Notes under the pieces: generated by a model | Seen by the model: the letters and a program-made list of their open reading frames with translations, nothing else | The model's database searches: none | Told to the model about the DNA's origin: nothing | Made by a program: the position numbers and the translations under genes | Origin: Flavobacterium collinsii | GTDB taxonomy: Bacteria > Bacteroidota > Bacteroidia > Flavobacteriales > Flavobacteriaceae | Assembly (NCBI RefSeq): GCF_902804485.1 | Contig: NZ_CADCST010000072.1 | Span: 151,435 to 187,389 of the forward strand | Direction: 5' to 3' | Length of the DNA: 35,955 bases | Shown here: positions 1 to 6,553 of the stretch, one piece after another | Position numbering within the stretch: position 1 is the first letter of the stretch | How the letters are laid out: each line of letters starts with the position of its first letter

Positions 1-106
1 CGGTTACATTTTCAATTAATGAAATTAATTTTTCAATTTCAGTTTGATTGTAAACATTGTTTATAATTGCAAAGCCTTCAGAATTTATTTTGGTGCTGTA
101 ATTCAT
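1..106 (-). CDS. Partial CDS, probable phytanoyl-CoA dioxygenase-like protein (N-terminus)
   Basis: An open frame starts with ATG at 106 on the minus strand and runs off the window at base 1, giving about 35 residues (begins MNYSTKINSEGFAIINNV, then a helix rich in E, I, K and L). A short leader, a G-F-x-I-I-x-N-V motif and then a QTEIEKL helix match the usual N-terminus of PhyH-like Fe(II)/2-oxoglutarate dioxygenases. None of the iron-binding His/Asp residues are inside the window, so the family call rests only on this leader. The codon use is like that of its neighbours. It lies just outside the repeat-rich spacer, and the next gene on the same strand is 320 bases upstream, so it is probably transcribed on its own. 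Confidence 0.45.
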   Translation of the reverse strand, partial: MNYSTKINSEGFAIINNVYNQTEIEKLISLIENVT

Positions 107-426
107 CTTTAAAAATCATTGTTGAATTGCCTTCAGCTTTAGCTGGAGGGTAGAATATAATTGAAGGTTCTAATGTACTAAGGTTCTGAGTCTTTTTTGA
201 GAAGATTTAGTATTGATTGCATTTTCAATGTTGAATAGTCTCCAGCTTTAGCTGGAGATAAAATCGAATTACAGAAAAGGCTTTAGCCGAATTAAATTGC
301 CAGATAATTTGGCTAAAGCCTCTTTATATTTCTTAAGATATATTTCTCCAGCTAAAGCTGAAGGCAATTCAATTAGCCAGAAAAAAAACTTAGGACCTTA
401 ATCCCTCAGAACCTCTGAGCTTTTCC
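107..426. repeat. Gene-free spacer with REP-like nested inverted repeats
   Basis: No gene is visible in these 320 bases. A 27-base arm at 122-148 recurs as an exact inverted copy at 346-372; its core is TTCAGCTTTAGCTGGAG. Between them is an 18-base near-palindrome, CTCCAGCTTTAGCTGGAG, at 240-257, and a pair GGCTTTAGCC (279-288) and GGCTAAAGCC (311-320). A further inverted pair, AGGTTCTGAG (181-190) and CTCAGAACCT (405-414), lies around and outside. The whole can fold into nested hairpins. It looks like a flavobacterial interspersed palindromic (REP-like) element; no transposase is beside it in this window. Confidence 0.75.
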
Positions 427-1068
427 TTACAATACTCTGCTAACAGTCAATCCATCACGGATAGGTAATAAAACCGTTTCGACTCTTGGGTCATTTTTTA
501 AGAGTAAATTGTACTCTAAAAGAACTTTGGTACTAACGTCATTCGGATGAACCGGTTCCAGTATTTTTCCACTCCACAAAACATTATCAGATAAAATAAT
601 ACCGCCTTTGTTCATTTTCGGAACAATCATTTCCCAATAATTCAGGTAGTTTTCCTTATCCGCATCAATAAAAACCAAATCAAACTTAACATCCAGAGTT
701 GGAATGATCGTAATAGCTTCACCTAAATGCTGGAAAATTTGTTTTCCCCAGGGCGATGCATCAAAGTATTTGCGTTGAAAATCAATTAATTCTTCTTTGA
801 TATCAATAGTGTGAAGTTGTCCGTTTTCCTGCATTCCTTCACATAGGCACAAAGCGGCATAGCCTGTATAAGTGCCAATTTCAAGAATATTCACAGGACG
901 AACCAACTTGGATAACATGCTTAAAACACGGCCCTGAAAATGTCCGCTAAGCATCCTCGGTAAAAGTATTTTTTGGTACGTTTCTTTGTTGAGTTTTGCT
1001 AATAATTCCGGTTCGTTCTCAGAATGTTGTTCGATATAATCTTCGAGGTCTTGTGAAATAAAATGCAT
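427..1068 (-). CDS. Class I SAM-dependent O-methyltransferase (caffeoyl-CoA OMT-like)
   Basis: The 213-residue protein belongs to the cation-dependent O-methyltransferase family (Methyltransf_3, COG4122), soluble enzymes that move a methyl group from S-adenosylmethionine to catechol-like hydroxyls. Motif I for SAM binding is ILEIGTYTGYAAL (about residues 61-73). The acidic partner TIDI follows at 87-90, FIDADKENY at 134-142 and LSDNVLWSG at 159-167. D135, D161 and N162 are the expected metal ligands. The C-terminal LPIRDGL (201-207) is a family signature. The length is normal. The substrate cannot be told from the sequence. It stands alone on the minus strand: the next upstream gene is separated from it by a terminator at 1131-1162. 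Confidence 0.88.
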   Translation of the reverse strand: MHFISQDLEDYIEQHSENEPELLAKLNKETYQKILLPRMLSGHFQGRVLSMLSKLVRPVNILEIGTYTGYAALCLCEGMQENGQLHTIDIKEELIDFQRKYFDASPWGKQIFQHLGEAITIIPTLDVKFDLVFIDADKENYLNYWEMIVPKMNKGGIILSDNVLWSGKILEPVHPNDVSTKVLLEYNLLLKNDPRVETVLLPIRDGLTVSRVL

Positions 1069-1130
1069 CTTGTAGTATCTTCTAATTTTGAGTGTAAAAA
1101 TACAAAAAATATCGGCTCACTTTTGGGCAT

Positions 1131-1162
1131 AAAAAAAACCATTCGTTGTAGCGAATGGTTTT
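1131..1162 (-). terminator. Intrinsic terminator of the LEA-like lipoprotein gene
   Basis: The arms AAAACCATTCG (1135-1145) and CGAATGGTTTT (1152-1162) are exact complements around a six-base loop. Read on the minus strand, the hairpin is followed by a run of T (A-run at 1131-1138). It sits 21 bases past the stop of the 1183-1515 gene and insulates the methyltransferase gene. Confidence 0.85.
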
Positions 1163-1182
1163 GATTTTAGAATTAGAAGGGA

Positions 1183-1515
1183 CTATTTTTTCAAAGCGTC
1201 TTTAACTTCTTTTGCGGTTTTTACAGTTCCGTCTTTTGCAGCTTTAGCAGCGTTTTCTACTTTTTCAGCGCCTTTTTGTGTCGCGTCTTTTACATCTTCA
1301 GCTGCTTTTTTTGTAGCATCTTTTACGTCTTCAGCAGCATTTTCTGTTTTGCTAACAGCACTGTCTTTTACTTCTTTAATGTCTGTAGTTAAAGAGTCAA
1401 CCTTGTTGCCAAGAGTTAATTCTTCTTCTGCAGGTTTTGGTTCTTTCTTTTCGCAAGATTGAACACCGAATGCTAATAGAGCGATAACAGCCAGACTTAA
1501 GATTTGTTTTTTCAT
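1183..1515 (-). CDS. Small LEA-like/apolipoprotein-like lipoprotein
   Basis: The 110-residue product has a lipoprotein signal: MKKQ, a hydrophobic stretch to about residue 18, then FGVQSC with Cys21 as the lipidation site. It is therefore probably anchored in the inner or outer membrane. From about residue 45 it is almost only A, K, E, D, V, T and N, in approximate 11-residue repeats (AAEDVKDATKK, AAEDVKDATQK, GAEKVENAAKA). This gives a long amphipathic helix of the kind found in group 3 LEA proteins and YtxH/CsbD-like stress proteins. There is no enzymatic motif. Such proteins are often stress-induced, but nothing here proves it. It has its own terminator at 1131-1162. Confidence 0.72.
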   Translation of the reverse strand: MKKQILSLAVIALLAFGVQSCEKKEPKPAEEELTLGNKVDSLTTDIKEVKDSAVSKTENAAEDVKDATKKAAEDVKDATQKGAEKVENAAKAAKDGTVKTAKEVKDALKK

Positions 1516-1750
1516 AATGAATTGATTTTTTTAGATTGATAAAATTTAAAGGTTATAAAGCTGAAAAATAAAGATACACATTTTAAAATAATTGAGCTCT
1601 TTGTAAGATTACTTTCCTTTTGAGTGCAAGACAATTCTCGTGCCAAAAATTTATGGTTTGAAAAGTTGCGCTGTTTTTTTTTTTTTAATTCACTTTTAGA
1701 AGAGAAGATTACATTGTTGTTCTCTAATTCTAATTGATGGCCTTTAATTG

Positions 1751-2344
1751 TTATTTAATCACTAAAACATTTTCATTTTTTACATAATCAGTTAAGGTAA
1801 TATTGAAAAGTACGGTTAATTCTTTGCCGGCTCTAACAACTCCGAGTGCTGCTGAAGGAGGAGCCATTTCAAAATCACCAAAAGTCATTCGGTTAGAACC
1901 TTGCAGTGTAAAAGTATCACTATTGTAAGCTGTTACTCTTATCTGGGTTTTATAGTCCTTGCTGACACCCGCGATGGTGTAGGTTCCGGTAAGAATCCAG
2001 GTTGTTTCGTTTACTTTCTCGGCAGATTTTAGAACATACTTAATGGTTTTGTATGTTTTTGTATCCAGAGATTTATAAGCAACATCATCCATACTGCCTT
2101 TGCTGCTTTTTATACTTTCGGCCGGTAAAGTAACGGTTAGGTTTTTAATATCTGTTATTTTTGAATCTGCAACGGATAAGTAAGCGCTACCGGCTCCCTC
2201 TGATGATTTCATTACCCAATCGTGTATGTTGGAGGTTCCTGCAACTTCAAAAGTTGATTTGGATAGGGTGTATTTCTTTTGAGAGTTTGCTTGTAAAGTT
2301 AACATGGTTACTACTGCTAATAAAATTGATTGAATCGTTTTCAT
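1751..2344 (-). CDS. YceI-family periplasmic lipid-binding-like protein
   Basis: The 197-residue protein starts with a signal peptide (hydrophobic to about residue 19, cleavage near QANSQ). A YceI-like beta-barrel follows: YTLSKSTFEVAGTSNIHDW near the start (the YceI family usually has a His-containing segment here), an inner region with L-T-V-T-L-P and Y-K-S-L-D-T-K-T-Y, then I-A-G-V-S-K-D. YceI proteins bind polyisoprenoid lipids in a lipocalin-like fold and are exported. The length is normal for the family. The gene is transcribed away from rlmN, with a 293-base divergent spacer carrying a promoter element at 2432-2439. The ligand and role are not known from the sequence. Confidence 0.88.
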   Translation of the reverse strand: MKTIQSILLAVVTMLTLQANSQKKYTLSKSTFEVAGTSNIHDWVMKSSEGAGSAYLSVADSKITDIKNLTVTLPAESIKSSKGSMDDVAYKSLDTKTYKTIKYVLKSAEKVNETTWILTGTYTIAGVSKDYKTQIRVTAYNSDTFTLQGSNRMTFGDFEMAPPSAALGVVRAGKELTVLFNITLTDYVKNENVLVIK

Positions 2345-2431
2345 CTGTATGTGGTATTTATTTAGTTAAATTTAAGATCAGTTTCTAACTAAGTCTGGTT
2401 TTGTTAGTGAGTTGCCGTCTTTTTCTTATGT

Positions 2432-2439
2432 CAAATGTA
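2432..2439 (-). promoter_or_regulatory. Promoter -7 element of the YceI gene
   Basis: TACATTTG on the minus strand matches the Bacteroidota -7 consensus TAnnTTTG exactly. It lies 88 bases before the YceI start. No clear -33 TTG is seen; TTCG-type sequences lie about 20 bases upstream. The rest of the 2345-2637 spacer holds only a small palindrome (AAAAGATCTTTT, 2541-2552) and the rlmN promoter. Confidence 0.5.
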
Positions 2440-2625
2440 TCACGAACGAATCTCGAAAGAACTGATAAAAATCATGGTTAAGATTTTATTTATAGCTTAT
2501 AATAAAAGGGAGATGTGCACTTCCGAAGGAGAGTTCTGTGAAAAGATCTTTTAAAAAGACATTTTTGTTTTATTGATTTTTAAACAAGAATGACCCTAAA
2601 AATCAAAAAAAATGACAAAAGTGAT

Positions 2626-2633
2626 TAACTTTG
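2626..2633 (+). promoter_or_regulatory. Promoter -7 element of rlmN, abutting the start codon
   Basis: TAACTTTG matches TAnnTTTG exactly and ends only four bases before the ATG at 2638. Transcription from such an element should start at or beside the A of the start codon, giving a leaderless or nearly leaderless message. No good -33 TTG is seen. Confidence 0.55.
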
Positions 2634-2637
2634 CAGC

Positions 2638-3681
2638 ATGCAAATTGAGAAAAAAGACATAAGAGCCTTATCAAAAGATCAGTTACGCGATTTCTTTGTC
2701 GCTAATAATGACAAAGCTTTTCGTGGAAATCAAGTCTATGAATGGTTATGGAGCAAAGGAGCACACAGTTTTGATGACATGACGAATGTTGCCAAAACAA
2801 CTCGTTCTATGCTGGAGGATAATTTTGTAATCAATCATATTAAGGTTGATACCATGCAGCGCAGTAGCGACGGAACAGTAAAAAATGCTGTTCGTTTACA
2901 CGATGGTTTAGTGGTAGAATCAGTTTTGATTCCAACAGAAACAAGGACAACGGCCTGTGTTTCAAGTCAGGTAGGATGTAGTTTAGATTGTAATTTTTGT
3001 GCTACTTCACGTTTAAAAAGAATGCGAAATCTGGAACCGGGAGAAATCTATGATCAGGTTATTGCCATAGATAAAGAAAGTCGTTTGTATCACAATCACC
3101 CGCTTTCGAATATCGTTTTTATGGGAATGGGAGAACCTTTGATGAATTACAACAATGTAATCAAAGCCATCGACATGATTACATCACCTGAAGGTTTAGG
3201 AATGTCACCAAAACGTATAATGGTTTCGACTTCGGGAATTCCTAAGATGATTAAAAAAATGGCCGATGATGATGTGAAATTCAAATTGGCGGTTTCACTG
3301 CATTCCGCTATCGATGAAGTTCGTGCACGAATCATGCCTTTCAGTAAAAACTTCCCGTTGGCGGATTTAAGGGAATCCTTAGAATACTGGTACAGAAAAA
3401 CCAAGAATAAGATTTCTTACGAATATGTAGTATGGAAAGGAATCAATGATGACAAAGCGTCGATTGATGCTTTGGTAAAGTTTTGCAAATATGTTCCGTG
3501 TAAAGTTAATTTGATTGAATACAATCCAATTGATGACGGTGAGTTTCAGCAAGCTTCGGAAGAATCTATTCTGGCTTATATAAAAGCATTAGAAAATATT
3601 GGCGTAGTAGTAAAAGTGCGTCGCAGTCGCGGTAAAGATATCGATGCTGCTTGTGGGCAATTGGCAAACAAGGAAGGATAG
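2638..3681 (+). CDS. rlmN: Dual-specificity 23S rRNA/tRNA adenine-C2 methyltransferase RlmN
   Basis: This radical SAM enzyme methylates C2 of A2503 in 23S rRNA and of A37 in some tRNAs. The 347-residue product has the RlmN N-terminal RNA-binding region (AFRGNQVYEWLW, about 27-38). The cluster motif CxxxCxxC is at Cys114, Cys118 and Cys121 within CVSSQVGCSLDCNFC, with Cys107 just before. Near the C-terminus, Cys339 in DAACGQLA is the residue that carries the methyl group. GMGEPLMN, the SAM-contact motif, is at about 162-169. Both catalytic cysteines are present, which separates it from inactive relatives; Cfr is a less likely reading because the RlmN-type context and length fit throughout. It stands alone on the plus strand. 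Confidence 0.96.
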   Translation: MQIEKKDIRALSKDQLRDFFVANNDKAFRGNQVYEWLWSKGAHSFDDMTNVAKTTRSMLEDNFVINHIKVDTMQRSSDGTVKNAVRLHDGLVVESVLIPTETRTTACVSSQVGCSLDCNFCATSRLKRMRNLEPGEIYDQVIAIDKESRLYHNHPLSNIVFMGMGEPLMNYNNVIKAIDMITSPEGLGMSPKRIMVSTSGIPKMIKKMADDDVKFKLAVSLHSAIDEVRARIMPFSKNFPLADLRESLEYWYRKTKNKISYEYVVWKGINDDKASIDALVKFCKYVPCKVNLIEYNPIDDGEFQQASEESILAYIKALENIGVVVKVRRSRGKDIDAACGQLANKEG

Positions 3682-3784
3682 ATGCTTTTCTGTCCGGCAA
3701 ATAAATAATACAATCGATTTTTTAGCAATATCCTTTTCAATCCTGAATTCAAAACAGACTTAATAGAATGTTCCTTACCCGTTT

Positions 3785-3825
3785 TTTTACATTAGTACAT
3801 AAATTATTGATATACTAATGTAAAA
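3785..3825. repeat. 13-base perfect inverted repeat upstream of the polyprenyl synthase gene
   Basis: TTTTACATTAGTA (3785-3797) and TACTAATGTAAAA (3813-3825) are exact complements separated by 15 bases. No T-run follows the arm on either strand, so it is not a typical terminator. It ends 28 bases before the -7 element at 3853, a position that suits an operator. The remaining spacer 3682-3784 shows nothing else. Confidence 0.6.
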
Positions 3826-3852
3826 TACACAGGGTTTTTTTATTTAAAATAG

Positions 3853-3860
3853 TATATTTG
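3853..3860 (+). promoter_or_regulatory. Promoter -7 element of the polyprenyl synthase gene
   Basis: TATATTTG matches TAnnTTTG exactly and ends eight bases before the ATG at 3869, so the expected leader is only a few bases. The -33 box is not clear. Confidence 0.55.
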
Positions 3861-3868
3861 GGATCGAA

Positions 3869-4846
3869 ATGAATATTACTTCTCAAATAAAACAGCCCAT
3901 CTTTAACGAGATGGAACTTTTTGAAAAAAAGTTCCATGAATCGATGACCTCAAAGGTGGCTTTATTGAATCGTATCACTTATTACATAGTAAACCGAAAA
4001 GGAAAACAAATGCGTCCGATGTTTGTTTTTTTAACCGCTAAGATGGTTTCTGAAGGTGTTGTAAACGAGAGAACGTATCGTGGCGCTTCTGTAATCGAAC
4101 TTATTCATACAGCCACTTTAGTACACGATGATGTCGTAGACGATAGTAACCGTCGCCGTGGATTTTTCTCGATCAATGCACTTTGGAAAAATAAAATAGC
4201 CGTTTTGGTTGGAGATTATTTACTATCCAAAGGACTTTTACTCTCTATCGATAATGGTGATTTTGATTTACTGAGAATCATTTCTGTAGCCGTTCGCGAA
4301 ATGAGTGAAGGCGAATTACTTCAGATCGAAAAAGCCAGAAGGCTCGATATTACCGAAGAGGTTTATTACGAAATCATCCGAAAGAAAACAGCAACACTTA
4401 TTGCGGCCTGTTGTGCACTTGGTGCAAAATCGGTAATTGAAGATGATGCTCAGGTCGAAAACATGAGAAAATTTGGTGAGCTTATCGGAATGGCTTTTCA
4501 AATCAAGGATGATTTATTTGATTATAGCGAAGAAGCCATAGGGAAGCCAACAGGAATCGATATTAAAGAACAAAAAATGACTTTGCCTTTAATTCATGTT
4601 TTAAATACTTGTACCCCGCAAGAAAAAAAGTGGTTGATAAACTCCATCAAAAACCACAATAAAGACAAAAAACGCGTCAAAGAGGTTATTGCTTTTGTAA
4701 AAAATAATAATGGTTTGGCTTATGCCGAACAAAAAATGGTGCAATTTCAACAGGAAGCACTTTCCTTATTAGCGAATTTTTCGGATTCTGAGTTTAAAGA
4801 CGCCCTTGTTTTAATGGTAAACTACGTTATTGAAAGAAAAAAATAG
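3869..4846 (+). CDS. Polyprenyl diphosphate synthase (trans-isoprenyl diphosphate synthase)
   Basis: The 325-residue protein has both aspartate-rich motifs of trans-prenyltransferases: HDDVVDDS with D87, D88 and D91, and FQIKDDLFD with D214, D215 and D218. These bind Mg2+ and the allylic diphosphate. The KGKQMRP segment (about residues 45-51) binds isopentenyl diphosphate, and GDYLLSKG follows near 118. The enzyme condenses IPP units with an allylic primer to make a long polyprenyl chain, in flavobacteria most likely the menaquinone side chain; the length and motifs fit IspB-type octaprenyl/heptaprenyl synthases better than short-chain IspA. Chain length cannot be fixed from the sequence. It stands alone, with its promoter close to the start and a dyad upstream. 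Confidence 0.9.
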   Translation: MNITSQIKQPIFNEMELFEKKFHESMTSKVALLNRITYYIVNRKGKQMRPMFVFLTAKMVSEGVVNERTYRGASVIELIHTATLVHDDVVDDSNRRRGFFSINALWKNKIAVLVGDYLLSKGLLLSIDNGDFDLLRIISVAVREMSEGELLQIEKARRLDITEEVYYEIIRKKTATLIAACCALGAKSVIEDDAQVENMRKFGELIGMAFQIKDDLFDYSEEAIGKPTGIDIKEQKMTLPLIHVLNTCTPQEKKWLINSIKNHNKDKKRVKEVIAFVKNNNGLAYAEQKMVQFQQEALSLLANFSDSEFKDALVLMVNYVIERKK

Positions 4847-4972
4847 TTTTTTTAAATTAGATAATTAGGAAATTTGTTAATTAGATAATTGATTTACTTT
4901 GTTGTAAATCAGGTATGTAGTTCTGAGTTTTGGAATTTTGGATTTAATTTTTATTTTTTTTTCCAACCCCCA

Positions 4973-5001
4973 TGCAACCATTTCAAAGCGTTATGCGTCT
5001 A
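4973..5001 (+). promoter_or_regulatory. ECF-type promoter of the sigma factor gene
   Basis: TGCAACC (4973-4979) and CGTCTA (4996-5001) are separated by 16 bases. An AAC-containing -35 and a CGTC-containing -10 at this spacing is the classical ECF promoter pattern, unlike the TAnnTTTG promoters elsewhere in the window. It lies 44 bases before the sigma gene, which suggests that the factor transcribes its own gene. The upstream part of the spacer (4847-4972) has an AATTAGATAATTAG-like word repeat and a T-run, but no gene. Confidence 0.6.
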
Positions 5002-5045
5002 TGCTAATAGAAGTCTGTTACTAAACCAAAACCAAATGCTTATTA

Positions 5046-5606
5046 ATGAAAATTATTCACCTACATCAGGAAGAAACTGAAATTATAAAGTTGGCAGTCG
5101 ATAATAATCGACAGGCACAACAGCAAATATACAGTCGGTTTTCCTCAAAAATGTTAAGTGTTTGTCGACAGTATATAAAAGACATTCAACTGGCTGAAGA
5201 TGTAATGATAACGGCCTTTATGAAAGTGTTTACGAATTTAAGCAGATTTGAGCACAAAGGAAGTTTTGAAGGATGGGTCAGGCGAATTATGGTGAATGAA
5301 TGTATCTCTTATTTGAGAGTTCAGAAAAAAGTAAAATTTAGTGAAGAAGAAATTTATGTCGAAGAGAGTTTCAATGCAATTGATAGTCAGTTTTCGATCG
5401 ATCAGATTCAGTTTTTAATTGATGCTTTGCCGGACGGTTATAAAATGGTTTTTAATTTATATGCCATAGAAGGATACAAACACAATGAGATTGCCAAGAT
5501 GTTAGGGATTAATGAGGGAACATCGAAATCGCAATTATCGCACGCCAGAAAAATGCTGCAAACACAAATTACAATTTTAAAAAGACAAGATAATGGAACC
5601 GAATAA
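5046..5606 (+). CDS. ECF-family RNA polymerase sigma factor
   Basis: The 186-residue protein has sigma region 2 (about residues 22-95: QQQIYSRFSSKM, AEDVMITAFMKVFTNLSRF, FEGWVRRIMVNECISYLR) and sigma region 4 (about 125-180: LPDGYKMVFNLYAIEGYKHNEIAKMLGINEGTSKSQL, a helix-turn-helix). There is no region 1 or 3, as expected for ECF factors. It directs RNA polymerase to a small regulon. Its stop overlaps the next gene by 14 bases, and that gene encodes a single-span protein likely to be its anti-sigma factor. The ECF-type promoter at 4973-5001 suggests autoregulation. The overlapping 63-residue frame ending at 5080 is not considered a gene. Confidence 0.93.
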   Translation: MKIIHLHQEETEIIKLAVDNNRQAQQQIYSRFSSKMLSVCRQYIKDIQLAEDVMITAFMKVFTNLSRFEHKGSFEGWVRRIMVNECISYLRVQKKVKFSEEEIYVEESFNAIDSQFSIDQIQFLIDALPDGYKMVFNLYAIEGYKHNEIAKMLGINEGTSKSQLSHARKMLQTQITILKRQDNGTE

Positions 5607-6330
5607 TTTTGAAAAGGATTTCCGTGAAAAACTAAATCAGCGTAAAATAGAACCTAGCGACAAAGCCTGGGATCGATTGGATGCGATGCTAAGTGTTGCT
5701 GAGGACAAGAAAACAACGATTGACCTTCGTTCACGACAAACTGGAAAAAAGAAATGGATGTATGTTGCGGCAAGTTTGGCTGGGTTTTTACTGGTTGGAA
5801 CCTTCTTCTTTAATCAGAATAAAAATGTAAACCAAACGCCAAAAGATGCAATTGTCATTGAAGAAAATGGGCAGAAAGATTCGGTTGTACGGCCAGCTTT
5901 AAATATAAAGGATACTGTTGTAGAAGCGGTGGCAGTTTCAGAAGAAAAAGCAACTAAGAATTCAGTTAAACAAGAAAACCATCAAATTTCAAAACCACAT
6001 AAAACCATTAAAAATGAATCAAATCAAATAGCGGAGTCTTCAATCATCATCAAAAACAATCCTGAAAAACAATCAATCAATCCACAGCCTTTAATGGCTA
6101 AAAATCCTGAAAAAGAAACGGTAGATCAGTTGCTGGGAACAGCTGAAAAAGTAATCGTCGCTGAGAATGCTGTCAAGCCAAAATCAAAAGTAAAAATTAA
6201 TGCCAATGATTTGCTTCAACAGGTCGATGGTGAATTAGAGCTGTCGTTTCGCGAAAAGGTAATTACAAAAGTCAATAAGAATTACCAAACGGTAAAAGTG
6301 GCTTTGGCCAATCGAAATCAGCAGGAATAA
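5593..6330 (+). CDS. Single-span membrane protein, probable anti-sigma factor
   Basis: The 245-residue protein starts inside the last codons of the sigma gene (14-base overlap), which implies translational coupling. It has an N-terminal cytoplasmic part of about 54 residues (FEKDFREKLNQRKIEPSDKA then WDRLDAML), a transmembrane helix at about 55-73 (WMYVAASLAGFLLVGTFFF) and a long periplasmic part rich in K, N, Q, E and S without cysteines. No FecR, RskA or zinc anti-sigma motif is visible. The anti-sigma role is inferred from gene order, overlap and topology. In this arrangement the N-terminal part would hold the sigma factor at the membrane and the periplasmic part would sense a signal. Low-complexity composition makes the periplasmic fold uncertain. 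Confidence 0.65.
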   Translation: MEPNNFEKDFREKLNQRKIEPSDKAWDRLDAMLSVAEDKKTTIDLRSRQTGKKKWMYVAASLAGFLLVGTFFFNQNKNVNQTPKDAIVIEENGQKDSVVRPALNIKDTVVEAVAVSEEKATKNSVKQENHQISKPHKTIKNESNQIAESSIIIKNNPEKQSINPQPLMAKNPEKETVDQLLGTAEKVIVAENAVKPKSKVKINANDLLQQVDGELELSFREKVITKVNKNYQTVKVALANRNQQE

Positions 6331-6553
6331 AGTTTTCAACTCCAATCCGGAACGTGCTGTTGGAGAAAATCAAAAATTAAAGATCAAAAAAAAATAATTC
6401 CGATAGTTGTCGGGCAGGCTATTATTGCCAATTTTTAATCCAATTAAAAATTGAGAATTAGAAAATAATTGTTTGCTATTCAGATCTGACATCTCACATT
6501 TTACAATTAGAAAAAAAACATCAATCAACAATCAATTTTAAAAGAAAACAATC

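Noticed and set aside
1..426. CRISPR array from repeated AGCTTTAGCTGGAG words
   Set aside because: The copies are inverted and unevenly spaced, with no regular spacers and no cas genes.
4889..5080. 63-residue frame before the sigma gene
   Set aside because: It is rich in F and N from T-rich DNA, has no motif, and overlaps the ECF promoter and the sigma gene start.
6400..6413. CCGATAGTTGTCGG near-palindrome between the anti-sigma and barrel genes
   Set aside because: It is short and imperfect with no T-run; probably a common flavobacterial intergenic word rather than a terminator or operator.
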